Assembly (NCBI GenBank): GCA_020404895.1
Contig: JADBWK010000035.1
Span: 25,241 to 89,240 of the forward strand
Length of the DNA: 64,000 nt
Source: Pseudanabaena sp. M085S1SP2A07QC
Lineage (GTDB): Bacteria; Cyanobacteriota; Cyanobacteriia; Pseudanabaenales; Pseudanabaenaceae
Direction of reading: 5' to 3'
Shown piece by piece: positions 17,560 through 24,919 of this stretch. The notes below the pieces were generated by a model. It did not search any database. It worked only from the letters and a program-made list of their open reading frames with translations, and was not told where the DNA came from. The translations under genes were made by a program, and so were the position numbers. Numbering within the stretch: position 1 is the first letter of the stretch; every line of letters begins with the position of its first letter.

Positions 17560-17633
17560 ATAATCCACACCATCCACCAAACATTGCGTTAAAGTTAAAC
17601 TTAAAGCACAAAGCCCGATCGCCAATATCAACC

Positions 17634-18623
17634 ATGAATATTACAGTCAAGCTTCGCCGCCAAACTTCACGCGATAGCGAACCCACCTATCAAACCTATC
17701 AAATCGAAGCCGACCCCGATCGCACCACAGTACTTGATGCATTAATCAAAATTCAAGGCGAACAGGATGGCTCCATCGGCTTTCGGCGCAACTGTCGCAA
17801 TGCTATTTGTGGATCTTGCTCCATGCGAATTAATGGGCGATCGGGCTTAGCTTGTCAGAAACATATCAGCGAAGTAATGGGAGAGCAGGATACCGAACTA
17901 GTCATCGAACCAATGCAAAATCTACCCGTTATCAAAGACTTGATCGTGGACATGACTAAGTTTTGGGATAACCTTGCCAAAGTCGATCCCTATGTCTCTA
18001 CTGCATCAAGACAAATCAGCAAAACCGAATTTCTGCAAACCCCAGCCCAACGTGCCAAACTCCAAGCCGCCGCCAATTGCATACTCTGCGGTTCTTGCTA
18101 TTCCGAATGTAATGCTGCGGCTGTCAGCGATCGCTTTGTTGGCCCCCATGCATTAGCGAAAGCATATCGAGTCATGGCAGACAACCGTGACGATCGCACG
18201 GAGGAACGGGTAGAAAAATATAACGAATCAGGATTTGTTTGGGACTGTACGCGCTGCTATAACTGCAACGAAGTCTGTCCAGTGGAAGTGCAACCTCTGG
18301 ATCGAATTTCCCAAATCAAACATGAAATTCTTGCTAATACTGATCTACCAGAATCTACCGCTCAGCGTCATCGTCACGCGATGGTTGAGCTAGTCAAAGA
18401 AGACGGCTGGATCGATGAAAGTAAATTTGGTGTGCGCGTAGTTGGTGATAACTTTCGAGATATCAAAGGATTACTCAGCATTTTCCCCCTCGGCATTCGC
18501 ATGGTTTTAAGCGGCAAAATGCCCTACCCTTGGGAGTTTCAGAAATCAGAAGGAGCATCTGAAGCTAAAGCTTTGATTGAGGCGATCTATTCTGCGAAGA
18601 GCGATCGCGAAAGCCAACAATAA
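17634..18623 (+). CDS. sdhB: Succinate dehydrogenase/fumarate reductase iron-sulfur subunit
   Basis: A 329-residue subunit that relays electrons from succinate to quinone. The [2Fe-2S] ligands are in CRNAICGSC...SGLAC. The [4Fe-4S]/[3Fe-4S] ligands are in CILCGSCYSEC and CTRCYNCNEVCP. Length and the long C-terminal tail fit cyanobacterial SdhB. No sdhA is adjacent, as is common in cyanobacteria, where the subunits are scattered. Confidence 0.93.
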   Translation: MNITVKLRRQTSRDSEPTYQTYQIEADPDRTTVLDALIKIQGEQDGSIGFRRNCRNAICGSCSMRINGRSGLACQKHISEVMGEQDTELVIEPMQNLPVIKDLIVDMTKFWDNLAKVDPYVSTASRQISKTEFLQTPAQRAKLQAAANCILCGSCYSECNAAAVSDRFVGPHALAKAYRVMADNRDDRTEERVEKYNESGFVWDCTRCYNCNEVCPVEVQPLDRISQIKHEILANTDLPESTAQRHRHAMVELVKEDGWIDESKFGVRVVGDNFRDIKGLLSIFPLGIRMVLSGKMPYPWEFQKSEGASEAKALIEAIYSAKSDRESQQ

Positions 18624-18653
18624 ATTCATCCAAATCGTATACAGTACTAAAAA

Positions 18654-19226
18654 ATGAAAAGTACAGTACAGGTAAATCTATCACCTCTCACTCTGCAAGA
18701 TTTCCTCAAACAGCCAGAGACTAAACCTGCTCGTGAATATATTGATAGTCAAATCATCCAGAAACCAATGCCACAGGGAAAACATAGCACCTTGCAGGGA
18801 GAACTTGTCCCAACGATTAATGGGATATTGAAACCTAATCGCATTGGTCGTGCTTACCCAGAATTACGTTGCACTTTTGGTGGACGTTCAACAGTGCCAG
18901 ATATTGCGGTGTTTCAATGGGAGAGAATTCCCCGCGAATCTAATGGTGAAGTGGCTAATACTTTTGCGATCGCGCCAGGCTGGACAATTGAAATTCTCTC
19001 ACCCGATCAAAGCCAAACTAAAGTAACCAAAAATATTCTGCATTGCCTAAAACATGGAACTCAAATGGGTTGGCTGCTCGATCCCGATGAAAAAACGGTA
19101 TTTGTCTATCAGCAAAAACAGGAAATTGAAGTGTTTGATGACCCAGAGGCAATTCTTCCTGTACCAGATTTTGCGAATGGGTTACAACTCACGGTGAAAG
19201 ACTTGTTTGCATGGTTGCTGGATTAA
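18654..19226 (+). CDS. Uma2 family (DUF820) restriction-like endonuclease
   Basis: A 190-residue PD-(D/E)XK-fold protein of the Uma2 family, heavily amplified in cyanobacteria. The acidic residues appear in STVPDIAVF and WTIEILSPDQSQTKV, and LGWLLD near the end is replaced by MGWLLDPDEKTVFVY, typical of the family. Substrate unknown. It starts 30 nt after sdhB but is probably a separate accessory gene. Confidence 0.85.
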   Translation: MKSTVQVNLSPLTLQDFLKQPETKPAREYIDSQIIQKPMPQGKHSTLQGELVPTINGILKPNRIGRAYPELRCTFGGRSTVPDIAVFQWERIPRESNGEVANTFAIAPGWTIEILSPDQSQTKVTKNILHCLKHGTQMGWLLDPDEKTVFVYQQKQEIEVFDDPEAILPVPDFANGLQLTVKDLFAWLLD

Positions 19227-19300
19227 ACAGTTTCTTATAATGGATTCTATGATCACGACAATAAAGCTGACCGATTAACATCTTATTAGGTTTCTTAAAT

Positions 19301-19639
19301 ATGAGTACAGATCTACCTGCAAACTTACAATCCGAGAAATTGAAGGCTTCTTTACCAGCTTTACAAAATCACTTGCAAGGATTTCTTGCAGAATATGAAG
19401 ATAAGGTTGCTCAAGCACGTGCCCAACTTGCCCATGTGGAAGCACTCCTAGTAAGCCTACCTACTGAAGCACCTAAATCTAAAGGTAAAAAGAAAGATGA
19501 TCGCCCTAAAATGTCAGACTATCCTACGCAAAAAAATTTAAGACCTAAACGCCGATCGCTGTTTGGTTCAGATAAAGATAAAATTATCATTGGGAAAAAA
19601 TTTGATGAACCCTTGACAGAATTTCAGGATTATATTTGA
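19301..19639 (+). CDS. Chimeric VapB-type antitoxin with the N-terminus of the 23.6-24.7 kb DNA-binding-like protein
   Basis: 112 residues in two parts. Residues 1-65 closely match the first 66 residues of the protein encoded at 23575-24717: both start M(S/T).DLP..LQ, share LQGFL.EYEDKVAQARAQL and HVEALL, and end in EAPK.K.KKK. The tail (IIIGKKFDEPLTEFQDYI) is the toxin-binding end of a DUF2281-type antitoxin. The 5' leader also resembles that of the other gene (GGTTTC(T/C)...AAT before ATG). The stop codon abuts the PIN toxin start (TGATG). It looks like a recombination fusion that supplied new expression signals or a new dimerisation domain. Confidence 0.72.
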   Translation: MSTDLPANLQSEKLKASLPALQNHLQGFLAEYEDKVAQARAQLAHVEALLVSLPTEAPKSKGKKKDDRPKMSDYPTQKNLRPKRRSLFGSDKDKIIIGKKFDEPLTEFQDYI

Positions 19640-20146
19640 TGAGTCATTTCTTGCTTGATACTCATTCTTTAATTTGGTTCTTTAAAGGAGATGCTCAATT
19701 AAGCCGTAAAGCTCGAACAATAATTGATGATGAGGAAAATATAAAATTCATCAGCATAGTTAGTGCATGGGAAATGACAATCAAACAAAGTAAAGGTAGA
19801 GAGTTTCTCGATTTGGGAACAACAGTTGATAATTTTGTCGAACAAAAGCTTATCTATAGCAACGTAAGAGATAGATAGGACAATTCAAAACTCAAAAGAT
19901 GGCAGAGCTTTGCTCTGCCATCTTTTGGGTTTTATGTCCTGAGCAAAGCTTACATTGCTATATCAAGATTTTCAGCTTCTCCCAGTTGAATTATCCCATT
20001 TGAAGGTTTTGTCTGTACTACCAGTTTTCCAAAAACATAAAGAGCCTTTTGACCGCTTATTGATAGCTCAAGCAATGAGTGAAAATTTATCTCTGATTAG
20101 TTGTGACAGTAAATTTAAAGACTATCCTATAGACAGAATTTGGTAG
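19639..20146 (+). pseudogene. VapC-type PIN toxin split by a MITE
   Basis: The first part (LLDTHSLIWFF, VSAWEMTIK) stops within the inserted element at a TAG. The second part (DFQLLPVELSHL ... EPFDRLLIAQAM ... YPIDRIW) lies beyond it. Removing 19857-19962 (the 104-bp element plus one TA) joins them as EQKLIYQDFQLLP in one frame of about 134 residues with all PIN motifs. The toxin is thus presently inactivated while its antitoxin gene remains intact. ATG 19639 overlaps the antitoxin TGA by one base. Confidence 0.88.
19857..19960. mobile_element. TA-flanked MITE, copy 2
   Basis: 104 bp, ends TAGCAACGTAAG / CTTACATTGCTA, TA at 19855-19856 and 19961-19962, hairpin apex AGAGC-TTT-GCTCT. It is inserted in the PIN toxin gene. 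Apart from a few bases it is identical to copies 1 and 3. Confidence 0.9.
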
Positions 20147-20165
20147 TGATCTCCTCTGCAAAAAA

Positions 20166-21554
20166 TCAGAAAATACCTGCGGATTCGTAGAGGCGGCGAA
20201 TTAGAGCGAGAATCTTGCGATCGTAGAGAGGATCGATCGCCCAACGTCCCGTTAGTTGATGTAAGACTGGAGCAACGCCTCTCGCCACAAAATTGAATCT
20301 GGGTGCAACTAGAGGTTGAAATAGCGGAGCATTACAGGCGTAAGCTTTAAGCTGTTGGATATGTGCTCTTACACCTGTGCGCTGATCGGCAAAAGTTGCC
20401 CCTGCTCCTTTTGTATTAGAACTGGCTGCTGCACCCAAACTAGCGAAATTATTTTGCTCAGGCTCAATACCTTTGACAAATCTGAGAAATCCTGTTTCGA
20501 TACACATTTGACAAAAAGCAATATCGTGATTTACACCTTCAATTTCAGCTTCTTCCCGATATATGTGAGGTAGATCGCTATGGTTGGTAAGTACTGCTTC
20601 ATTATTATTTTTAAGGAACATCAGCATCTGCACTTCCGACGCATTGCCAACTCCCATGATCTGATCGATTTGTCCAGTAAAAACCTTGAAAATTGTTTTC
20701 AAATAAAGTGTGCGTGTAGTGCTATCCCAAGACACAGAAGTATTTAGCTCACGCAGCGCGATCGCTTGTATGTAGACGATACTTTGATAACGGAGACGAC
20801 AGGTTAAAGGAATTTGGTTGAGATCGAAGCCAAGGCGATCGACTAAATCCGCAGGCACAAAAACATTTCCTGAAACTAGAATCCCTTTTTCTTCATAACT
20901 TTGACCATTGAGATTGATGTTAATCTCTGGATAAGCCACGGGCTTAATAGTCGTGGGGCGATTGGATGGAGTATATACAGGAATTGTGGTGGCAGTTTCG
21001 TTAATCCATGATTGCAAACCATCGGCAATTCCGATCGCATAATCACGTCGCCTTGTTTGCATTAATAACTTGTCTTGAGAATTGTTAGAAAACACTAATT
21101 CCAGCAAGATGGAAGGAACTGAAATTTGGCGGCAAAAACTCAAACTACCTATGCTTGCGATCGTATCCGCTTTTGCACCACGATTGATGATTTCAGGTAC
21201 ACGCTTAGTTAAAGCACTGGTAAGTATTTCTGCTTGTCGCTTACGTAGCGCATTATTCGTAATGTAATAGGCAGTTGTACCGCGTAACTCACTAGTACTA
21301 GTAATATCTATTTGCATGGACAAAGCCACATCTTGAGGTGTAGCTCTCGCATTAATCCAAGCGATCGCCTCAGTTAAATTTAAATCATCGCTAGGGATGC
21401 TGATCGAAATGCCCCGCGATCGCAATTCGGCAATCACTAAGTCTCTGGTGGCAGCTAATTCAGCAGTTTCCATCGCTCCACCCGTCATCTCACTCAGATC
21501 GCGAAATGACCCCTCAAAACCACCGTGACCTGCGGAAATAAATATTTTACCCAT
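20166..21554 (-). CDS. N-acetylmuramoyl-L-alanine amidase - beta-N-acetylglucosaminidase fusion
   Basis: A 462-residue murein hydrolase with three parts. Residues 1-185 form an amidase_3 domain (ISAGHGG with the zinc His; ILLELVFSNN). Residues ~210-290 form a copper-amine-oxidase-N-like stalk module (INLNGQSYEEKGILVSGNVFVPADLV). Residues ~300-460 form a GH73-type glucosaminidase (CQMCIETGFLRF, NNFASLGAA). Such an enzyme would cut both the peptide and glycan parts of murein. The protein starts directly at the catalytic motif with no signal peptide, so export is unexplained. A signal-encoding segment is not visible upstream in any frame. Confidence 0.85.
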   Translation of the reverse strand: MGKIFISAGHGGFEGSFRDLSEMTGGAMETAELAATRDLVIAELRSRGISISIPSDDLNLTEAIAWINARATPQDVALSMQIDITSTSELRGTTAYYITNNALRKRQAEILTSALTKRVPEIINRGAKADTIASIGSLSFCRQISVPSILLELVFSNNSQDKLLMQTRRRDYAIGIADGLQSWINETATTIPVYTPSNRPTTIKPVAYPEININLNGQSYEEKGILVSGNVFVPADLVDRLGFDLNQIPLTCRLRYQSIVYIQAIALRELNTSVSWDSTTRTLYLKTIFKVFTGQIDQIMGVGNASEVQMLMFLKNNNEAVLTNHSDLPHIYREEAEIEGVNHDIAFCQMCIETGFLRFVKGIEPEQNNFASLGAAASSNTKGAGATFADQRTGVRAHIQQLKAYACNAPLFQPLVAPRFNFVARGVAPVLHQLTGRWAIDPLYDRKILALIRRLYESAGIF

Positions 21555-21637
21555 ATCTCTATCTGCCAGCCAATTTCAGCAACCAAAAAAGTCTTCGTAA
21601 GTCTATCAGCTTTTGTCCTGTTTGACTTTTTATTATT

Positions 21638-21674
21638 AAAAATAGAAAGGGGGCTTTGCGCCCTTCTATTTTTT
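21638..21674. repeat. Palindrome with GC-TTT-GC apex
   Basis: The arms AAAAATAGAA...GGGGGC and GCGCCCTTCTATTTTT pair with a small bulge. Confidence 0.75.
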
Positions 21675-21717
21675 GGATTGAGATCTGATCATAAAAATAT
21701 CAAAATTGGTTTCATAA

Positions 21718-21772
21718 TTAATACAGCACTTTGCGAATGTGTAATGAACACATTCGCAAAGTGCTGTATTAA
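21718..21772. repeat. Perfect 24-bp-arm palindrome
   Basis: The arms begin TTAATACAGCACTTTGCG and pair around a short AT loop. Confidence 0.85.
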
Positions 21773-21789
21773 TCTCAGTGAGATTTTTG

Positions 21790-21822
21790 GTTTTGGATTT
21801 TGCCTATGGCAAAATCCAAAAC
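21790..21822. repeat. Perfect 15-bp-arm palindrome
   Basis: GTTTTGGATTTTGCC, loop TAT, then the exact complement. Confidence 0.85.
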
Positions 21823-21870
21823 GATGTATTGCTGATTTATCAGGGCGGGAATCTTCAAAAAGCACCAATC

Positions 21871-22275
21871 ATGAAAAAAAGAGTTAATCTTACCTTTCCC
21901 AAGCGAGCAATCAGCATTCCGATCACCTATCGGCTTGCGAAAGATTTTAATATTGCCGCCAATATCATTCGTGCTCAAGTCGCCCCCAATAAAGTTGGCA
22001 AAATGGTGCTGGAGCTATCAGGCGATATTGACCAACTGGAAGAAGCGATGGACTGGATGCGATCGCAAGATATCGAGGTTTCATTACATGGTCGCGAAAT
22101 TGTGATCGATGATACTGCTTGTGTTGATTGCGGCTTGTGTACGGGTGTCTGCCCCACAGAAGCCTTGACTCTCGATCCGAAGACTTTTCAACTCAACTTT
22201 TTGCGATCGCGCTGTGTTGTCTGCGAACAATGCATTACTGCATGTCCTGTTAACGCTATATCCATCAACCTATAG
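21871..22275 (+). CDS. NIL-domain 4Fe-4S ferredoxin
   Basis: 134 residues from ATG 21871 (the frame is open further upstream, but that part runs through palindromes). An N-terminal NIL domain (VNLTFPKRAISIPITYRLAKDFNIAANIIRAQV) resembles the substrate-sensing end of MetN-type ATPases. Two 4Fe-4S motifs follow: CVDCGLCTGVCP and CVVCEQCITACP. These proteins are widespread in cyanobacteria; their electron partner is unknown, though a link with sulfur/methionine metabolism is often proposed from the NIL domain. Confidence 0.88.
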   Translation: MKKRVNLTFPKRAISIPITYRLAKDFNIAANIIRAQVAPNKVGKMVLELSGDIDQLEEAMDWMRSQDIEVSLHGREIVIDDTACVDCGLCTGVCPTEALTLDPKTFQLNFLRSRCVVCEQCITACPVNAISINL

Positions 22276-22303
22276 TTTTTTTTCGCAATTTTATGAGTTG
22301 GAA

Positions 22304-22364
22304 GAACCGCAATAAATTTTTTGAAAGTGTTGCTTTGCAGCACTTTCAAAAAATTTATTGGTTC
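22304..22364. repeat. Long palindrome with GC-TTT-GC apex
   Basis: The arms GAACC(GC)AATAAATTTTTTGAAAGTG pair almost completely. The inner sequence resembles the palindromes at 1706 and 50214 (AAAGTG(T/C)TGC ... GCAGCACTTT). Confidence 0.8.
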
Positions 22365-22520
22365 AGGATTGAGTGCAAAGCATTGTAAGCTCAAGAGAGG
22401 TAATGCTTAAGACACAAATCAGCGACAACCGATTTGAGATTGCGATAACCGCTTATAATGATACAAAAAGTAACAATTTTTCATAAACCCTTTAATCAAT
22501 CAAACTTTGAGTCATAACTC

Positions 22521-23267
22521 ATGCATTTTGAGTTTTTTTCGCTAGAAATTATTCAAGAATGGATACAGCAGTATGGATACTGGATTGTTTTCTTAGGCAT
22601 CATGCTTGAGAATGCAGGTATCCCATTGCCAGGGGAAACGATCACCTTAGTTGGTGGATTTTTGGCTGGAAATGGCGAGTTGCGCTATCCATTAGTTTTG
22701 CTATGTACCGTCGCTGGAGCTATCTTGGGAGACAGTGCGGGATACTGGTTAGGACGTTGGGGAGGATTGCCAGCGTTAGAGAAAATAGGCAAGCTATTTC
22801 GGATGCCCAGCGATGAAATTGCGATCGCCCGCGAAAAATTTCGTGGTAGCGCCGATCGGGCGGTCTTTTTTGGACGCTTTATCGCGATCTTACGAATCTT
22901 TGCAGGCCCAATGGCAGGGTTGTCAGGGATGTCCTATCCTCGATTTCTATTTTTCAATGCTACAGGTGCGATCGTCTGGGCAACAGTCACCACAGGGGTC
23001 GCTTATTACGCAGGTACATTAATTCCCCTAGAAACTCTAGTCTCTGGAGTTGTCAGGATTAGTTCAATTATTTTAAGCGGTGTAGTGCTATGGTTTGCCA
23101 TACCCCCAGCATTCCGATGGCTTAAAGAAAGGTTTATCAATTGGCGCAATGCAAATAAACCTCAATCCTCTAAAACCAGTCATCCTAATCTCCAATCTGC
23201 GCAAGAGCCACCTCTACTCTTATCAATCACTGAAGATAAGGTGATGCTAAAAATAGAAAAAGATTAA
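22521..23267 (+). CDS. DedA family membrane protein
   Basis: A 248-residue integral membrane protein of the DedA/VTT family. Conserved blocks are GIPLPGETITLVGGFLAGNGE, GAILGDSAGYWLGRWGG and FFGRFIAILRIFAGPMAGLSGM with the functionally important arginine. Family members flip undecaprenyl phosphate or other lipids and affect proton-motive force. Hydrophobic segments lie near residues 15-40, 55-80, 140-165 and 175-200. Start ATG 22521. A terminator and a tRNA gene on the other strand follow. Confidence 0.9.
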   Translation: MHFEFFSLEIIQEWIQQYGYWIVFLGIMLENAGIPLPGETITLVGGFLAGNGELRYPLVLLCTVAGAILGDSAGYWLGRWGGLPALEKIGKLFRMPSDEIAIAREKFRGSADRAVFFGRFIAILRIFAGPMAGLSGMSYPRFLFFNATGAIVWATVTTGVAYYAGTLIPLETLVSGVVRISSIILSGVVLWFAIPPAFRWLKERFINWRNANKPQSSKTSHPNLQSAQEPPLLLSITEDKVMLKIEKD

Positions 23268-23271
23268 ACAG

Positions 23272-23309
23272 AAAAAGATGGGCTACCCACAGGGTAGCCC
23301 ATCTTTTTG
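23272..23309. terminator. Terminator between dedA and tRNA-Ser
   Basis: The stem AAAAAGATGGGCTACCC, loop ACA, then the complement ending CATCTTTTTG; T-runs on both strands. Confidence 0.8.
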
Positions 23310-23315
23310 TAATTA

Positions 23316-23400
23316 CGGAGAGAGAGGGATTCGAACCCTCGGTTGCTTTCACAACATTCGATTTCAAGTCGAACGCATTCGACCACTCTGCCATCTCTCC
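23316..23400 (-). tRNA. tRNA-Ser (anticodon UGA)
   Basis: 85 nt on the minus strand. The acceptor stem GGAGAGA pairs with TCTCTCC and is followed by discriminator G. The D-arm has AGTGGTCGAA. The anticodon stem TTCGA/TCGAA encloses CTTGAAA (anticodon TGA). A long variable arm (class II) and the T-arm GAGGG-TTCGAAT-CCCTC complete the fold. CCA is not encoded. Confidence 0.97.
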
Positions 23401-23408
23401 CGTTGGAT

Positions 23409-23437
23409 ATTCTAAGGCATGATTACACCTAACACAA
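23409..23437 (-). promoter_or_regulatory. Candidate sigma-70-type promoter for tRNA-Ser
   Basis: On the minus strand TTGTGT (23432-23437) and TAGAAT (23409-23414) are 17 bp apart. The -10 box lies 8 nt before the tRNA 5' end. Confidence 0.45.
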
Positions 23438-23439
23438 GC

Positions 23440-23476
23440 AAAAAATAAAGACTCGCATAGCGAGTCTTTATTTTTT
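23440..23476. terminator. Palindrome with flanking A- and T-runs
   Basis: The stem AATAAAGACTCGC-ATA-GCGAGTCTTTATT is followed by TTTT, in the gap between the tRNA gene and the repeated-domain gene. Confidence 0.7.
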
Positions 23477-23574
23477 AGAGGTAGTAGGTTTCAAATGAGT
23501 ATGTGCTCATTTGAAATTCTAAAATCAATCCTATGTCGAAAGCAGAATAAAAATCCTTACAGGCTACCGTCAAT

Positions 23575-24717
23575 TTAGGCCTTGACCGCAGACATCGACA
23601 AGGTGTAGTAACCCAACTGGTTAGGAACTCTCTCCCATTTACCATCCAACTTGCCTTTAGACAAGTTCTTGGTAACGCGGTCTTTCGCTTGACGGAAGTT
23701 TTCTGCCGAGAGATCGCCATAGAGAGCTTTGACAACGCTATCAGCATTGACAAACTCGCCCTTACGCTCTTGTAAAACTTTCTCGATCGCATCAGTCAAG
23801 GTATTACCCTGATAGAGAGGACGCATTACCAGAGAACTCATGCGACCAGACTTCTTCGGCTGTGAAGCTTTAGATGATTCTGCTTCCGCCTTTTTTGAAG
23901 CCTTAGGAGTTGCCTTTACAGGGGTCGCCTTAGGAGCTTTGGTTGCTACCGCCTTAGGAGCTTTAGTTGCTACTGCCTTAGGAGCTTTAGTTGCCTTAGT
24001 TGCTTTAGGGGCAGGAGCTGCTTTAGCAGCAGTTTTAGGAGCTTTGGCTGCCTTAGGAGCAGGAGCTTCAGTCTTCACAGATGCAGCTCTACCTCTCTTA
24101 ATGGTAGAGGTAGGGACTGTTTTCAAGGTTTCTAAAGATAATGTGTAGTAACCAAGTTGGTTAGGAACACGCTTCCATCTATCTTCGCCTTTGCCCTTCG
24201 AGAGGTTTTTGGTGACGCGCTCTTTAGCGACTCGGAACACTGTCTCAGTCAGATCACCGTAAAGGATATTGACCACGTCATCAGCATTTACAGCTTGACC
24301 TTGGCGTTCATTCAAAATCTTTTCGATCGCTTCTGTGAGGGTAAGACCATCATAGGCAGGACGAGTTGTCAAAGAGCCACGACGATGTCCTCTTCCTCTT
24401 CCTTTAGCGGCAGGAGCAACTTCAGGCTTAGCGGCGGCTTTAGGTTTGCGACCTTTAGTAGGGGCGGGTGGAACTTCAGCAATGACGACGGGAGCAACAA
24501 CAGGAGCGACAGCTTCGACTTCTTTCTTTTTAGCTTTGGTCTTAGGAGCTTCGGCGGGTAATGTGCCTAGAAGAGCTTCAACATGGGCGAGTTGGGCACG
24601 GGCTTGAGCAACTTTGTCTTCATATTCAGAGAGGAATCCTTGCAAACTGCTATGCAAAGCTTGTAAAGTCGCGCCAAAGCCGTCTGGCTGTAGTGTTACA
24701 GGTAGATCTATAGTCAT
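23575..24717 (-). CDS. Repeated-domain protein with histone H1-like Ala/Lys/Pro linkers (putative DNA-binding)
   Basis: 380 residues. The N-terminal ~65 residues are helical and likely coiled coil (GFLSEYEDKVAQARAQL). A Pro/Lys linker follows. Two copies of a ~80-residue domain lie at about 118-200 and 300-378. Each copy has RP.Y.G.TLT(E/D)AIEK(I/V)L.ER, then V..LYGDL and RVTKNLSKGK, ending in RVPNQLGYYTLS. The fold prediction by eye is a winged helix like HARE-HTH. Between them is an Ala/Lys/Pro stretch with repeated KAPKAVAT units like a histone H1 tail. I infer a nucleoid or chromatin-like DNA-binding role. Its first 66 codons recur in the chimeric antitoxin at 19.3 kb. Confidence 0.7.
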   Translation of the reverse strand: MTIDLPVTLQPDGFGATLQALHSSLQGFLSEYEDKVAQARAQLAHVEALLGTLPAEAPKTKAKKKEVEAVAPVVAPVVIAEVPPAPTKGRKPKAAAKPEVAPAAKGRGRGHRRGSLTTRPAYDGLTLTEAIEKILNERQGQAVNADDVVNILYGDLTETVFRVAKERVTKNLSKGKGEDRWKRVPNQLGYYTLSLETLKTVPTSTIKRGRAASVKTEAPAPKAAKAPKTAAKAAPAPKATKATKAPKAVATKAPKAVATKAPKATPVKATPKASKKAEAESSKASQPKKSGRMSSLVMRPLYQGNTLTDAIEKVLQERKGEFVNADSVVKALYGDLSAENFRQAKDRVTKNLSKGKLDGKWERVPNQLGYYTLSMSAVKA

Positions 24718-24919
24718 ATTACGGAAACCAAAAAGATAGTAATGATTAATTGATTAGATTAGCTTGTTTCTTCATACGTTTGCTTATGATGGAAGAAACT
24801 CATCATTTCGTTCTATCACGTTTTGAGAGAACTCGCAATAGTTTGGAAAGAATTCTCACTATTTTATTTTTTTTTAGAAGAAAGAGGTCATATAAAGGGT
24901 CATCTTTCTCAAATAATTG

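Larger units (their letters stand above)
21555..21870. other. Gene-free stretch with three palindromes
   Basis: A divergent gap of about 315 bases. It contains three unrelated palindromes (listed separately) and no reading frame I would support. Confidence 0.6.

Noticed and set aside
15075..17633. Retron associated with the PtuA/PtuB-like pair
   Set aside because: No reverse transcriptase gene or msr/msd-like structured RNA is visible nearby.
23316..23400. tRNA-Ser as an integration site of a genomic island
   Set aside because: No integrase and no repeated tRNA 3' end found in the window.
23840..24561. Plus-strand Ala/Leu/Ser-rich frames opposite the repeated-domain gene
   Set aside because: They are shadows of the Ala/Lys/Pro-rich real gene on the minus strand.
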